64,000 nucleotides of DNA from positions 62,001-126,000 of the forward strand of contig JAGVKG010000046.1 of the NCBI GenBank assembly GCA_020050685.1, given 5' to 3'. Below, piece after piece: positions 37,686 through 47,404 of the stretch. Position 1 is the first letter of the stretch. Each line of letters begins with the position of its first letter. The notes beneath the pieces are model-generated. The model did not search any database. It was not told the origin of the DNA and saw only the letters and a list, made by a program, of their open reading frames with translations. The DNA is from Candidatus Obscuribacterales bacterium (GTDB lineage Bacteria; Cyanobacteriota; Vampirovibrionia; Obscuribacterales; Obscuribacteraceae). A program made the position numbers and the translations under genes.

Positions 37686-40172
37686 TCACTTTCCGCTGAC
37701 GTTCAGTTTTATTTCGTCGCTAAAATTACCGAGTACGTGCCCGGCTGCGTCCGAGGCGATTACCCGTATGCTGTATACCCCGGATGAGGGGAAATCTTGC
37801 AGGCGGAAATTGATTGGACCGGACAAAGCGTTAAGTGGGACTTTCTTCCATTGTGATTCCGAAAACTCATTGCCATTCGGATTGAGAAATTGCCGATTTG
37901 GCTGAGAGATTTCCACAAAGCCACCAGTGGCATCTTTTATATTTGAAAGATCGTATTGCAAGGTGGCTTGCGCCGTGCCAGAAAGCGATGCAAAGCCAAG
38001 TTCTGCCGATTCGGGATAATTGAAGAATGGATAGGTGTAGGCGTTCTTCTCCGGCTTTGTACTGACGTTAACGGAAAGCTTCGGAATTAAATTGGCACCA
38101 TCGGCAATACCGCCTCCCTTGAGCCAAACTTTGGCGCCAGCCGGAAAGCCAAGCATGATATTTGCAATTGGTCCATTGGTTGTCCATCCTAAACTGCGCA
38201 AGGAAAGGAAATAACGATGGTATTGATTGTCGTTTGTTAGCGCGCTGGTAGTTGAGCGCCGCCACTTGTGGTCATATTCCGGACACGATCTGGTTGCCCA
38301 ATACAATTCGATTTGTGGAGGGGCTTCTTGAGGTCCAGCTTGATTGGGTCCAGGTTGTTGGCCGGGACAAACTATCTTCGCGTCGAGATAGAGAAAGTCA
38401 CCAGCTAAGGGACTCAATCCGTCTCCGTGCATGCGCACGGCAGCACCATTGGTGGAATTGGATTCGAGCACCAAGGCGTTTTCTTGAGCATCGAAAGTGA
38501 TTGTCCGATAATACTGTAGTGGTGGCAAAAGTTTTTCCACCAGGCCTTTGCCATCTAGATCTGTGCCAAATTCATTTTGGGCAGGGCTCAGATCTAAATC
38601 AATCAGACTGTGGAAGTTTTGATCCCAATGAAAAACTGCATTTCTATACATGCCGTTTCTCAACGCATCTTTCAAGCGTCCATCTGGAACCGATGGTGCA
38701 GACAAAAGTTGTGTCCCACTATCGATGCATATGGCACCATCTGTGGAGAACGACCGATCCACTGCTTGTGTGGGAGAAATTCCGGAGGCTATAACGAAAG
38801 GCACCTGATTTCTACTAGCAACAACTTGCACAGATTTCTCAATTGCAATTAGATCCGCGGCGATGCCTTTGTAGTTGCTTTGGGCAAGCCACAAGTGGTG
38901 CCAATAAAATATCGAGGTGCCAATCAGAAAGAGCGTGCTGACGGCCATTCCGGCGTAATTGAGATTTGTACTTTTGGCTAGGAAACAAGAAGAAAATCCC
39001 ATCAACAGTGTTGCGGCCAAAAGACAAAGCGGAACCGAAGCCAAATAAAGCGCGTGGCTTCCCCAGAAGTTGATATTGGAGGATGCGGTTCCAATGTAAG
39101 GCAAAATGCAAGCCGCTAACCAAACGAGCGAGAGAACAAGCAGATAGCGGAAATTGGCACTGCGCAAAAATGCCAGTGGTGCAATTAACAAGCTTGGCAC
39201 CAGCATCACGCCTAAGAAAATATATTCCTTCGTTGCGCTGGCAGAAGCGCCGAGAAGAGTCTTGTTGATTGGTAATAACATGTGCAAAAGTGGTTGGTGC
39301 CAATGTCCCGTAAACAACTGAGCCATGTGTTTCGGAATTTGATTTGCAAATGCTCCGCCTGCCAAAGCATAAGTTGCAGACATGATTACAAATGGCAGCG
39401 CGCAAGCAAGTGTGCGGCGCAGGCTCTTGATGTCGTTATTATCTTTCTTCATCAACCAATTGGTAAATTCGAGCAGAGAGATTAATACAGCACCAATCCA
39501 CATTGCCGAGTTCGATGAAAGCGATACTAGATACAAGAACAGACCGCCAACTAACCAGCGCCACCTAACAAGAAGAACAAAAGATGTTGGATTGGTTCTG
39601 GGAGACTCCTTGGTCATTTGGAAAGACTTGGAGCGCAAATAGCAATATAAGGAAGCGAGAAAATAAAAGACACCAAGCTCGATTCCCCAACCACCCAACC
39701 AAGAGACGGCTTCTGCATGCAGAGGATATAAGGCAAACAAAATGCAAGCAGCGACTGCAATGCGAAAGGAGCTTTCAATCGGTAATTTGCGGATAACAAA
39801 AAAGAGAAGTACAGTTGCCAGAGCATGGGCCTTAACGCTGGCGAAGCGGTACAACCAAATAGATTGATGTCCGAACTTCTGACAATAGAGAAAAGTAAGA
39901 TTGGTGATTGGCTGCCAGGCATCAAGTGCCGGTGTCGGTCCCGACCAAATAATAAATTGATTGAAGGCGGCACTGGAGTTGAGATTATTGATCCAAGACA
40001 AAATCAATTGCTCGTCCCACAATGGCTGCGCATTGAGTGTGGTGATGTAAGCAATAAAAGACAGAGCGATTAGACCGACAACTGTTGTCCACTTCCAGAA
40101 TCTCTTGCTGTTAAGAAATTCCGGCATGGTATCACCAGCGGTGCTCGTAATATCTTTATCTTGATTTTGCAT
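37686..40172 (-). CDS. GT-C/TMTC-like multi-spanning membrane protein
   Basis: An 828-residue protein. The first half has about ten to twelve hydrophobic helices and the second half is a large beta-rich extracytoplasmic domain ending in a C-terminal Ig-like region. After TM1, the loop LWDEQLILSWINN carries an acidic pair position, and AWQPITNLTFLYCQKFG resembles the YRPLTxLSFxLNY segment of TMTC-type GT-C glycosyltransferases. That points to lipid-linked sugar transfer, for example protein O-mannosylation, but the classical Asp-Asp/Glu motif is only partly present. Starts at 40172 or 40127 are both possible; neither has a clear ribosome site. Confidence 0.65.
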   Translation of the reverse strand: MQNQDKDITSTAGDTMPEFLNSKRFWKWTTVVGLIALSFIAYITTLNAQPLWDEQLILSWINNLNSSAAFNQFIIWSGPTPALDAWQPITNLTFLYCQKFGHQSIWLYRFASVKAHALATVLLFFVIRKLPIESSFRIAVAACILFALYPLHAEAVSWLGGWGIELGVFYFLASLYCYLRSKSFQMTKESPRTNPTSFVLLVRWRWLVGGLFLYLVSLSSNSAMWIGAVLISLLEFTNWLMKKDNNDIKSLRRTLACALPFVIMSATYALAGGAFANQIPKHMAQLFTGHWHQPLLHMLLPINKTLLGASASATKEYIFLGVMLVPSLLIAPLAFLRSANFRYLLVLSLVWLAACILPYIGTASSNINFWGSHALYLASVPLCLLAATLLMGFSSCFLAKSTNLNYAGMAVSTLFLIGTSIFYWHHLWLAQSNYKGIAADLIAIEKSVQVVASRNQVPFVIASGISPTQAVDRSFSTDGAICIDSGTQLLSAPSVPDGRLKDALRNGMYRNAVFHWDQNFHSLIDLDLSPAQNEFGTDLDGKGLVEKLLPPLQYYRTITFDAQENALVLESNSTNGAAVRMHGDGLSPLAGDFLYLDAKIVCPGQQPGPNQAGPQEAPPQIELYWATRSCPEYDHKWRRSTTSALTNDNQYHRYFLSLRSLGWTTNGPIANIMLGFPAGAKVWLKGGGIADGANLIPKLSVNVSTKPEKNAYTYPFFNYPESAELGFASLSGTAQATLQYDLSNIKDATGGFVEISQPNRQFLNPNGNEFSESQWKKVPLNALSGPINFRLQDFPSSGVYSIRVIASDAAGHVLGNFSDEIKLNVSGK

Positions 40173-40246
40173 TGTTTGAATAAACCAGTTGGAGATCCAA
40201 TCAGAAATCTGATCGACAACTAATTATACTCGCTGAGAAACTTCAG

Positions 40247-40360
40247 TGCCCACCCCTGGTATTGACGACTGCGCTCAATTCCGCGGGCTCGCGGCTTTCA
40301 GCAAACAGCAGGCGAAGCAGTCAGGAGCTTGACTGCCTTGGAAATTCTGACTAGTGGGCA
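40247..40360. ncRNA. Nested-hairpin intergenic region, possible structured RNA
   Basis: Three nested pairings are visible: TGCCCAC (40247-40253) with GTGGGCA (40354-40360), GACTGC (40267-40272) with GCAGTC (40317-40322), and CCGCG/CGCGG (40281-40294) around GGCT. A competing hairpin pairs GCAGTCA (40317-40323) with TGACTGC (40330-40336). No T-run or known RNA-family signature was found, and the strand is undetermined. It lies in the 231-base gap between two minus-strand genes. Confidence 0.3.
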
Positions 40361-40403
40361 AATCTCGCTCCGAGCGTCTGCGTCCTACTTGGCTCTACTG
40401 ATT

Positions 40404-41534
40404 CTATTGATCCGTACCGCCGCCCGTGGCTCCCATCGGTTGTGATGTGCCTGGATCAGTTGGTTGTTCAACTTCTGCCGTTATCCTAAACGGACCGCTT
40501 TGCTTTGCGGTAATTTTAACTTTCGATGTGTGTCCAGGTTTTGCTGGTTGTGCCGATTCCGGCTCAACATCGTTGTCGTATGATTTCATATACATTCCCT
40601 GATCGCCCTTGTCCGGAGAACTTTTCATTGGCGCTGGCTGAACTTGATTTTTCAGGCCGGTTGCTTTTGGAAAGAAAAGAATATTTGGTATTTCCGTGCC
40701 ACCAGGCCCGTGACGGTGCCCCTCACCGGCTGCGTTAGAAATTGCCTTGCCATTCGGTCCATAAATGTGTGTGCCCATATTCGTAGTATTAACAATCTTG
40801 TTTCCGTTCGGATCCGTTATGACAGTCGCGCTGCCACCACCTTTGGTTTGTTGCCCTTCGCTGATGGTTGTTTTCGATCCGGTATTTGGATCCGTATAAG
40901 TATATGTTGTCACCGGCATGCCACCATTTGTGTACGGATCCACGTTCGTATTGTGTGTAAGGTTGGGAATCGAATCAAGTCCTGGACTAAATCCATCGTT
41001 AGGATTCCAGTTAAACCACGGTGTTTGCGTCATCCGACCATAAGGATCAACTGCAAAATTTCCCACACCGGGTAGGGTGTAAGCTGATCCGCCGCCCTCA
41101 TTGGTAATGGCGTTTATACCGTTGAGCAAGTTCTGAATAATCGTGTGACCATCCGACCCTTTGCCGTTTGGTTTGACAGTCATCACATTGCCATTCGGGT
41201 CCATATAGCGAATTGAGCCATCGCCTGCTCGGTAAGCGTCAGAACCATTGGGCAGTGTTACCGGTTGACCTTTCTTTGGCGGCGGTTCCGGTGATGCCGG
41301 AGCTACACTCGGCTGCGGCTTGGGTGGTGCCTTCACCGTTTTTATCGAACCATCGTCCTGGATATAGTGCCTATTGCCCTGGTCATCTTCGGTATAACTT
41401 GGCTGGCTATCATCCTCAGCAAAGCTGGGCAAACCCAACGTGAATGTGAAGGACAAAAGACAAGCTGTTGTGACCAACACTAGCTTTCCTGGAATTTCGC
41501 TCTGCGAAACTTGCTTTCTGATTGTCTTGCTCAT
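40404..41534 (-). CDS. Hypothetical secreted Asp/Pro/Asn/Gly-repeat protein
   Basis: A protein of about 376 residues with a signal peptide (KLVLVTTACLLSFTFTLGLP then SFAED). The mature part is low-complexity, dominated by short turns with D/G-P-N-G words: DPNGNVMTV, VDPYGRMTQ, TDPNTGSKTT, DPNGNKIVN and GPNGKAISN, at irregular intervals of roughly 15-30 residues. The C-terminus is Pro/Thr-rich. Such repeats resemble YD/RHS-like or calcium-binding turns, but no defined family is recognised. ATG 41534 is preferred over GTG 41546. It follows the kinase operon on the same strand, 120 bases beyond. Confidence 0.65.
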   Translation of the reverse strand: MSKTIRKQVSQSEIPGKLVLVTTACLLSFTFTLGLPSFAEDDSQPSYTEDDQGNRHYIQDDGSIKTVKAPPKPQPSVAPASPEPPPKKGQPVTLPNGSDAYRAGDGSIRYMDPNGNVMTVKPNGKGSDGHTIIQNLLNGINAITNEGGGSAYTLPGVGNFAVDPYGRMTQTPWFNWNPNDGFSPGLDSIPNLTHNTNVDPYTNGGMPVTTYTYTDPNTGSKTTISEGQQTKGGGSATVITDPNGNKIVNTTNMGTHIYGPNGKAISNAAGEGHRHGPGGTEIPNILFFPKATGLKNQVQPAPMKSSPDKGDQGMYMKSYDNDVEPESAQPAKPGHTSKVKITAKQSGPFRITAEVEQPTDPGTSQPMGATGGGTDQ

Positions 41535-41653
41535 AACCGCCCCCACTTCCTTGAGAAGATAAAGCCATCACTCGATATACCCACGGATATGCCTTTAGCT
41601 GCCATTGCCAAAGATATGTAAAGATAAAATATGGGCTAGGTCTGTCTTCACGA

Positions 41654-43516
41654 TTAAGGCGCCCTTAAGGCATCTAGCATTGTTCGTAAGGTAGCGGCGG
41701 TCAGGCTGCCTGCCTGACGTTGGCTAGATACTTGTTGAGCTGCATTCAAGTATTTGCCCGCCTCTGAATAGATTTGTTGATCCTGATAGGATTCACCAAT
41801 TCGATTGAGCGACTGGTAAGAAAGAGAATGATAGTATTGCGGGTCTTGGGCGTAATGTTCGGGGCAAATTTCAAGGATTCTCCAATAGAATGATCTTGCT
41901 TGGTCATATTGGTCTGTGCGTAAATATGATTCGGCAATTCTCCAATTTTGTTGCGCCTGAGATTTGGCATCCGCCTCGATTTGAACTGCCGATTTTATGC
42001 GCTGTTCACTTTGGGTACTTGGTGCTTCTGATGGCGTACTCGTCGTTGCGGATTGTGCAACACGAAAAATAAATGTGGCCGCCAGGATGATAAGAACGAC
42101 ATTTAGCACTGTAACTGTTGCATCGTGTGAGCCGCGAGTGGATCCCATCTCTGCCCAAGGAGAATTTATAATCCACGCAAAGGCACCGAAGAACAAAAAT
42201 GGAAAGAGCCATGCTGGCCATGTCGCAAAAAGCAAGGTAAGCGTGGGGACGATCGCATTGAAGATTGGAAGGAGAATTGCAACAGAAATGGGCCCAAATA
42301 GTATCAGACCCAAAATCACTACTAAGAGAGTATTTCGCAAACCAAGAAATGCACCTGCCCGTTGAATTGCGTTGGCGATAGCTGACCAAACCGAAGCTGA
42401 TCCAGTCGAGCTGGATCCAGAGTGAGATGGTTGGATAGAAGGATTCAATAACGGTGAGTAAAGTCGCTTGGAATATTTGGGAGGCGTTGCCTGCTGCCGC
42501 TGATTGAATATCGGTTGTGGTGAGGAAACTTGTGGAGTATGAATCCAGTCAGGCAAGTTGCTCCACTCAGGCAGTTCCGCAAGATCGACGGGATCTGCCG
42601 GATTGGCATCAAGATCCGGCACTGCCTCAATGGAAAATCCGAGAAAGGATCGCAATAGTCTTGCAAGCTTTCTGATCTCAGATGATTGGTGGTGCTCAAG
42701 AATTGAAAATGCGCGAGAATGTGTTGGGTCAGTTAAATCATGCTGGCGAAAGAGGAGACACTCATCGCCGCCTTTCAATTGCTTCCATAAAGCTGGATCG
42801 ATGCTCAAACAAATCAAACATGTATAAACTAACCAACCGGGAAAGTTGTCCAAATACAAACCAAAATGATCTTTTGTTCGCCCTGGATGTTGGTAATTGC
42901 GGTGACCCAGTTCATTGCTAACATGACCGGCGAGCGCTGGCACGTACATTCCGTCGTAATCGACGAGTTCAAAATTCTTATTGTCGATGAGAATGTTGCC
43001 GTGCTGCAAGTCACAATGAGCGATACCACTGGCCTTCAGATCGCGCAACATGTCTTTCCAGCGATCGGCAGTATCACGAAGTACTGCTGGATTGTGTAAG
43101 TTATGATCGATGAATTGATCGAGCTGCTGACCTTCCGCCCATTCCATTTTTAGAATCGGAAAACGTTGACCATGCACTTGCAGCCCGTCTACGATGTAAT
43201 CAAAACCAACAGTAAATGGCAGCTTCGATGCAACTATATGATCTTCAATCTTTTCATAACGCTCATGCTGATCAGGAAAGTTGCGCAAAAAGCAACGCAC
43301 GGCCCAATCACGGTCCTTGCAATTCATGCGATAGACAGATGCAAACGCACCAGTCATTGGCTTTGGCAGACCCAATGTTGTGAGCGCCGGTTTGCCCGAC
43401 ACCAATTCCGGATCAGAAAAACTAAGTTTTGGATTTTGCAACGCCTCATTGTAATCCTGCGGTGTGGGCCAGGATACTAGTTTGTAGGTAATTGTCTGCT
43501 TAGCTATGTCTTCCAT
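41654..43516 (-). CDS. YegI-type atypical protein kinase with membrane and TPR-like C-terminus, copy 1
   Basis: A 620-residue protein. The kinase domain (about residues 45-300) has a Gly-loop TGAFASVY, strand-3 AVRCFLR with Arg where kinases normally have Lys, catalytic loop HCDLQHGN, and DYDG in place of DFG. These features match the YegI-like family (COG4248). A Pro/Ser-rich linker leads to two or three membrane helices (about 400-500), then TPR-like helices (QNWRIAESYLRTDQYDQAR and following). The first catalytic-loop position after His is Cys, where copies 2 and 3 have Gly. It is the last of three tandem paralogues; its ATG lies 25 bases after the previous stop. Confidence 0.85.
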   Translation of the reverse strand: MEDIAKQTITYKLVSWPTPQDYNEALQNPKLSFSDPELVSGKPALTTLGLPKPMTGAFASVYRMNCKDRDWAVRCFLRNFPDQHERYEKIEDHIVASKLPFTVGFDYIVDGLQVHGQRFPILKMEWAEGQQLDQFIDHNLHNPAVLRDTADRWKDMLRDLKASGIAHCDLQHGNILIDNKNFELVDYDGMYVPALAGHVSNELGHRNYQHPGRTKDHFGLYLDNFPGWLVYTCLICLSIDPALWKQLKGGDECLLFRQHDLTDPTHSRAFSILEHHQSSEIRKLARLLRSFLGFSIEAVPDLDANPADPVDLAELPEWSNLPDWIHTPQVSSPQPIFNQRQQATPPKYSKRLYSPLLNPSIQPSHSGSSSTGSASVWSAIANAIQRAGAFLGLRNTLLVVILGLILFGPISVAILLPIFNAIVPTLTLLFATWPAWLFPFLFFGAFAWIINSPWAEMGSTRGSHDATVTVLNVVLIILAATFIFRVAQSATTSTPSEAPSTQSEQRIKSAVQIEADAKSQAQQNWRIAESYLRTDQYDQARSFYWRILEICPEHYAQDPQYYHSLSYQSLNRIGESYQDQQIYSEAGKYLNAAQQVSSQRQAGSLTAATLRTMLDALRAP

Positions 43517-43541
43517 TACTTTTGTGTCTTAATTCTTGCTG

Positions 43542-45566
43542 CTAAGGCAAGGAGAATAAATTAGGCAAAATGAACAAATCTTTCTCCGCTAAGTTTCCAG
43601 AGTCGAATAAGCGAACCAACTCAGTGGACTTATTGAGATATTTGCTCGCCATCTTTTTGTTACCAGCTCTCTGATAGCATTCTCCTATCGTGTTTAATGT
43701 TTTGGTGATTTGCGGAAAATATGCATTTGGATCGAATTTATAATTCGCTACATATTTAGAAAGCGCTTGTTTGTAGAGTTGGATTGCATCGCTATAATTT
43801 CCCGTTGTTTCAATCTGTTTGGCTATGCTCAGACTTTGTTCCGCTACTGCGTCATTGTGAGTTTTGATTTCGTTCTCTGTTTCGACAACTATATCGGTCG
43901 TGTTTTTCATAGATGTATTGAATTGAGCGGTAGCGGCAATAAAGATAGCAAGCACCAGTGTTAATGCTACTACCAGGAAAGATAGCAATTTTGTTTGCAG
44001 CGGAGTCGCTTGCTGCCCTGAAGTCTGAGAGCCCATTGATGGCCAATAGCGAATCGCATAATACAAAGCAATAGGAATTGCGGCAAATGCATACATCCAC
44101 AATGGCCACGACCAATCCCAGCCCATTGCTGTGAGCAGCGGGGCAAGCTCATTGCTGAGATAGTGGAAAAGTGTAAGCAGCGTCATTGGAATCCAAATAA
44201 TTGCCAGAATCAAAGCCAAGGCAATGTCGACAGGACCAAGGTTCCAGTACTTCATGAATGCCTGAATGGACGAGCTGATTGTCCTTTGCGATGGATGGAC
44301 ATATCCTGATTTTGGCGGCGGCCAAGTGGCTTGTTTGCTTGGCGGAGCGGTTTGCAAAAACTGGCTCAGTATCGGATTCATCTTGGATTTAGTCGGCGGC
44401 GCGCTGGCTTGCGCAGGTTGTCCTTGTGATTGACCAAATGTGCCTTTAGGTGGAGGCCAGGTTGCTCGCTTGGATGTGTTCGCCGAATTCGTTTGATATG
44501 ACCCCGGTTGAGAATTTTGCGATGTTGGTGCATTGGTCATCCATGATGGAAAATTATTATTGAATCCTCCTGTGATAGGGTGTGCTTCTGCGTTTTCTGC
44601 GAGCAGGTCTGTCCATTTGGGAATTGCCGGAAGGATTTTTGGATCGGCCGGATTGGCATCAAGATTTGGTATGTTCTCTACTTTCTGCGAGAGAAAGGAA
44701 CGAATCAAACGCGATAGACGCTGAACCTCGGGAGACTTGTGGTGTTCGAGAAATGAAAATGTAACGGAGTGCATTGGGTCTTTGAGATCCTGCTGGCGAA
44801 AGAGCAAACATTCATCGCCGCCCTGGAGATCTCTCCACAAACTAGGATCAATGCTAAGTATCTTTAAACAGACATAAATCAGCCAGCCGGGGAAATTATC
44901 GAGGTACAAGCCGAAATGATCTTTGGTGCGCCCCGGGTGCTGATAATTGCGATGACCGAGCTCGTTGCTTTCCATTCCTGCGAGCGCCGGCACGTACATT
45001 CCATCGTAATCGACAAGTTCAAAATTCTTGTTATCCACCAGCACATTGCCATGTTGTAGGTCGCCATGGGCAATACCACCTTCTCGCAATTTGCCCAACA
45101 TTTCCTTCCAAGCTTCTGCTGTCTCACCGATCAATTTGGGGTTGTGCAAATTGTGAGCAATAAATTGATCCAGATGCTGTCCTTCAGCCCATTCCATTTT
45201 CAGAATCGGGTAACGTGTACCCTGCAGCAGCAGTCCATCCTCAACGTAATCGAACCCCACAGTGAACGGCAGTTTTGCTGCAATTATATGTTCTTCAATT
45301 TTGTTGTAACGATCATGTTGATCCGGAAAGTTGCGCAAAAAACAACGCACTGCCCAATCGCGATTTTTGCAATGCATACGATAAACAGAAGCAAATGCCC
45401 CGGTCATCGGTTTGGGAAGACCAAGCGGCGTGAGAGCCGGCTTGCCTGCCGCGAGCTCCGGATCGCTAAAGCTGAGTTTGGGATTTTGTAACGCTTCGTT
45501 ATAGTCCTGCGGCGTGGGCCAGGACACTAGCTTGTAATTTATGGCTTGTTTGACGGTGTCTGCCAT
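43542..45566 (-). CDS. YegI-type atypical protein kinase with membrane and TPR-like C-terminus, copy 2
   Basis: A 674-residue paralogue of the other two. The kinase domain is the same in order: TGAFASVY, AVRCFLRNFPD, HGDLQHGN and DYDGMYVPAL, followed by GHRNYQHPGR. The linker (about residues 310-440) is the longest of the three and contains the word ATWPPPK twice, a local duplication of a Pro/Trp motif. Membrane helices cover about residues 445-570 and a TPR-like region follows (AIQLYKQALSKYVANYKFDP). The C-terminus is in a periplasmic or cytoplasmic position that cannot be fixed. Between copies, the linker and membrane parts differ far more than the kinase domains. Confidence 0.87.
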   Translation of the reverse strand: MADTVKQAINYKLVSWPTPQDYNEALQNPKLSFSDPELAAGKPALTPLGLPKPMTGAFASVYRMHCKNRDWAVRCFLRNFPDQHDRYNKIEEHIIAAKLPFTVGFDYVEDGLLLQGTRYPILKMEWAEGQHLDQFIAHNLHNPKLIGETAEAWKEMLGKLREGGIAHGDLQHGNVLVDNKNFELVDYDGMYVPALAGMESNELGHRNYQHPGRTKDHFGLYLDNFPGWLIYVCLKILSIDPSLWRDLQGGDECLLFRQQDLKDPMHSVTFSFLEHHKSPEVQRLSRLIRSFLSQKVENIPNLDANPADPKILPAIPKWTDLLAENAEAHPITGGFNNNFPSWMTNAPTSQNSQPGSYQTNSANTSKRATWPPPKGTFGQSQGQPAQASAPPTKSKMNPILSQFLQTAPPSKQATWPPPKSGYVHPSQRTISSSIQAFMKYWNLGPVDIALALILAIIWIPMTLLTLFHYLSNELAPLLTAMGWDWSWPLWMYAFAAIPIALYYAIRYWPSMGSQTSGQQATPLQTKLLSFLVVALTLVLAIFIAATAQFNTSMKNTTDIVVETENEIKTHNDAVAEQSLSIAKQIETTGNYSDAIQLYKQALSKYVANYKFDPNAYFPQITKTLNTIGECYQRAGNKKMASKYLNKSTELVRLFDSGNLAEKDLFILPNLFSLP

Positions 45567-45589
45567 GAGTTGTGTGTCCAGTGGTGGTT

Positions 45590-47404
45590 CTAGGGCAATA
45601 AGAAAATATCTTTATCTGTTAACTTTCCAGAGTCGCGCAAATGAACCAGTTGTGTTGACTTGGAAAGATATTTGTTTGCCATCTGTGTATTTCCTTGTCG
45701 TTGATAGGTTTCTCCGAGGGCATTGAGTGTTTTGATTATCTTGGGAAAATAGGTGTTCGGATCTTTAGAATAGTTTTTTACGTATTTAGCAAGGCCTTGC
45801 CTATAAATCCCAGCCGCTGACCCATAATCGCCGCGTTTTGCGCACTCATTTGCGAAGGAACAAAATTCCTCAGCGGCTCTATCGTTGCTTAGCCTAAGCG
45901 GATCTAGATACTGGGGTGCGGACGTGTTTAAATTGCCACCAGAGATGATGAAGAATAGTGGTGCCATCACAATTGCCGCACCAATTACAACTTGCCAAAT
46001 TACTTGATTTGTTGTTGCTGTATGGCTGGAAGAACTCGAAGACAAAGTTTTTGATGCAACAAAAAGTCCAGCCACAATTATTGAAAGTCCAAATAGCCAT
46101 ATTGGCCATGACCATTCCCAGGCTATCGCAGTTAGCAGTGGCGCGAGTGCGTTGCGAACATTACCGATGACGTCGCTTGCCACTATAATCCCATTTTGTA
46201 GCATCCAGACCATCCAGAAAATTGCAAGAAGGCAAGCTGGGAGCAGTTCACTGGGGCCGATCTTCCCAAACTTTCCCGTTGTTGGTTGTCCGCCACTGCC
46301 ATAATATGGTGGCGGCCAATTAACTTGACTCGAATATTGCGAAGGTTTGGGTGAATATGAAGATTGGGATTGTCCAAATGATTGAGCGTTCACCCAAGGT
46401 GGTTGATTTGCCGATGGTTGTTCTGTCTCAAGCTGAGCTCGAAGCTGATCCCAGGGCAGGACGGCTGGAAGACCTTGCGGATCTGCGACACTAGCATCGA
46501 GATTTGGCACATCGTCTACTTCGCTTCGCAAGAACGAGCGAAGCTGACGCGATAGCTTCTGAATCTCAGGCGATTTATGATGTTCTAAGAACGAAAATGC
46601 TTTTGAATGTAGAGGGTCCTTCAGATCCAGCTGCCGGAAAAGCAGACATTCATCACCGCCTTGGAGGTCTTTCCACAAAGTAGGATCGAGGCTCAGGATT
46701 TTGAGCGAAACATAGATCAGCCAGCCGGGAAAGTTATCGAGATATAAACCAAAGTGATCTTTGGTGCGACCTGGATGCTGGTAATTGCGGTGGCCAAGCT
46801 CGTTGCTGCCCATGCCCTCAAGTGCCGGCACGTACATTCCATCGTAATCGACAAGTTCGAACGTTTTGTTATCCACTAGCACATTGCCATGTTGCAGGTC
46901 GCCATGCGCGATACCATTTTCTCGCAACTTGCCCAACATTTCCTTCCACGCATCTGCCGTTTCGCTGAGTAATTTAGGATTGTGCAAGTTGTGTACAATA
47001 AATTGGTCGAGATGTTGGCCCTCGGCCCATTCCATTTTGAGTATCGGATAATGTTCACTGTGCAGGCGCAAGCCATCTTCGATGTAATCGAATCCAACGG
47101 TGAATGGCAGTTTGGCTGCAAGTATATGCTCTTCAATTTTGTTGTAGCGATCATGTTGGTCCGGAAAGTTGCGCAAGAAGCAACGCACTGCCCAATCGCG
47201 ATTTTTGCAATGCATACGATAAACAGAAGCAAATGCCCCTGTCATCGGTTTGGGAAGACCAAGCGGCGTGAGAGCCGGCTTGCCTGCCGCGAGCTCCGGA
47301 TCGCTAAAGCTTTGTTTGGGATTTTGTAACGCTTCGTTATAGTCCTGGGGCGTGGGCCAGGACACGAGCTTGACTTGAAGGGCTGATTTGATGTCTTGCT
47401 TCAC
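45590..47404 (-). CDS. YegI-type atypical protein kinase with membrane and TPR-like C-terminus, copy 3 (operon head)
   Basis: A 604-residue paralogue, promoter-proximal in the three-gene unit. Kinase motifs are TGAFASVY, AVRCFLRNFPD, HGDLQHGN and DYDGMYVPAL. The linker is short, with VNWPPPYYG; membrane helices lie near residues 380-460 and 465-510, followed by a helical repeat (AGIYRQGLAKYVKNYSKDPN). The start codon is GTG at 47404 with only a weak AAAGA ahead, and a perfect palindrome TTCGACGGTCGAA sits seven bases upstream. Kinase-domain identity with copy 2 is very high, suggesting recent duplication or gene conversion. Confidence 0.87.
   Translation of the reverse strand: MKQDIKSALQVKLVSWPTPQDYNEALQNPKQSFSDPELAAGKPALTPLGLPKPMTGAFASVYRMHCKNRDWAVRCFLRNFPDQHDRYNKIEEHILAAKLPFTVGFDYIEDGLRLHSEHYPILKMEWAEGQHLDQFIVHNLHNPKLLSETADAWKEMLGKLRENGIAHGDLQHGNVLVDNKTFELVDYDGMYVPALEGMGSNELGHRNYQHPGRTKDHFGLYLDNFPGWLIYVSLKILSLDPTLWKDLQGGDECLLFRQLDLKDPLHSKAFSFLEHHKSPEIQKLSRQLRSFLRSEVDDVPNLDASVADPQGLPAVLPWDQLRAQLETEQPSANQPPWVNAQSFGQSQSSYSPKPSQYSSQVNWPPPYYGSGGQPTTGKFGKIGPSELLPACLLAIFWMVWMLQNGIIVASDVIGNVRNALAPLLTAIAWEWSWPIWLFGLSIIVAGLFVASKTLSSSSSSHTATTNQVIWQVVIGAAIVMAPLFFIISGGNLNTSAPQYLDPLRLSNDRAAEEFCSFANECAKRGDYGSAAGIYRQGLAKYVKNYSKDPNTYFPKIIKTLNALGETYQRQGNTQMANKYLSKSTQLVHLRDSGKLTDKDIFLLP

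Noticed and set aside
40247-40360. Known ncRNA (6S, RNase P, tmRNA, SRP)
   Set aside because: None of the signature words of these RNAs was found.
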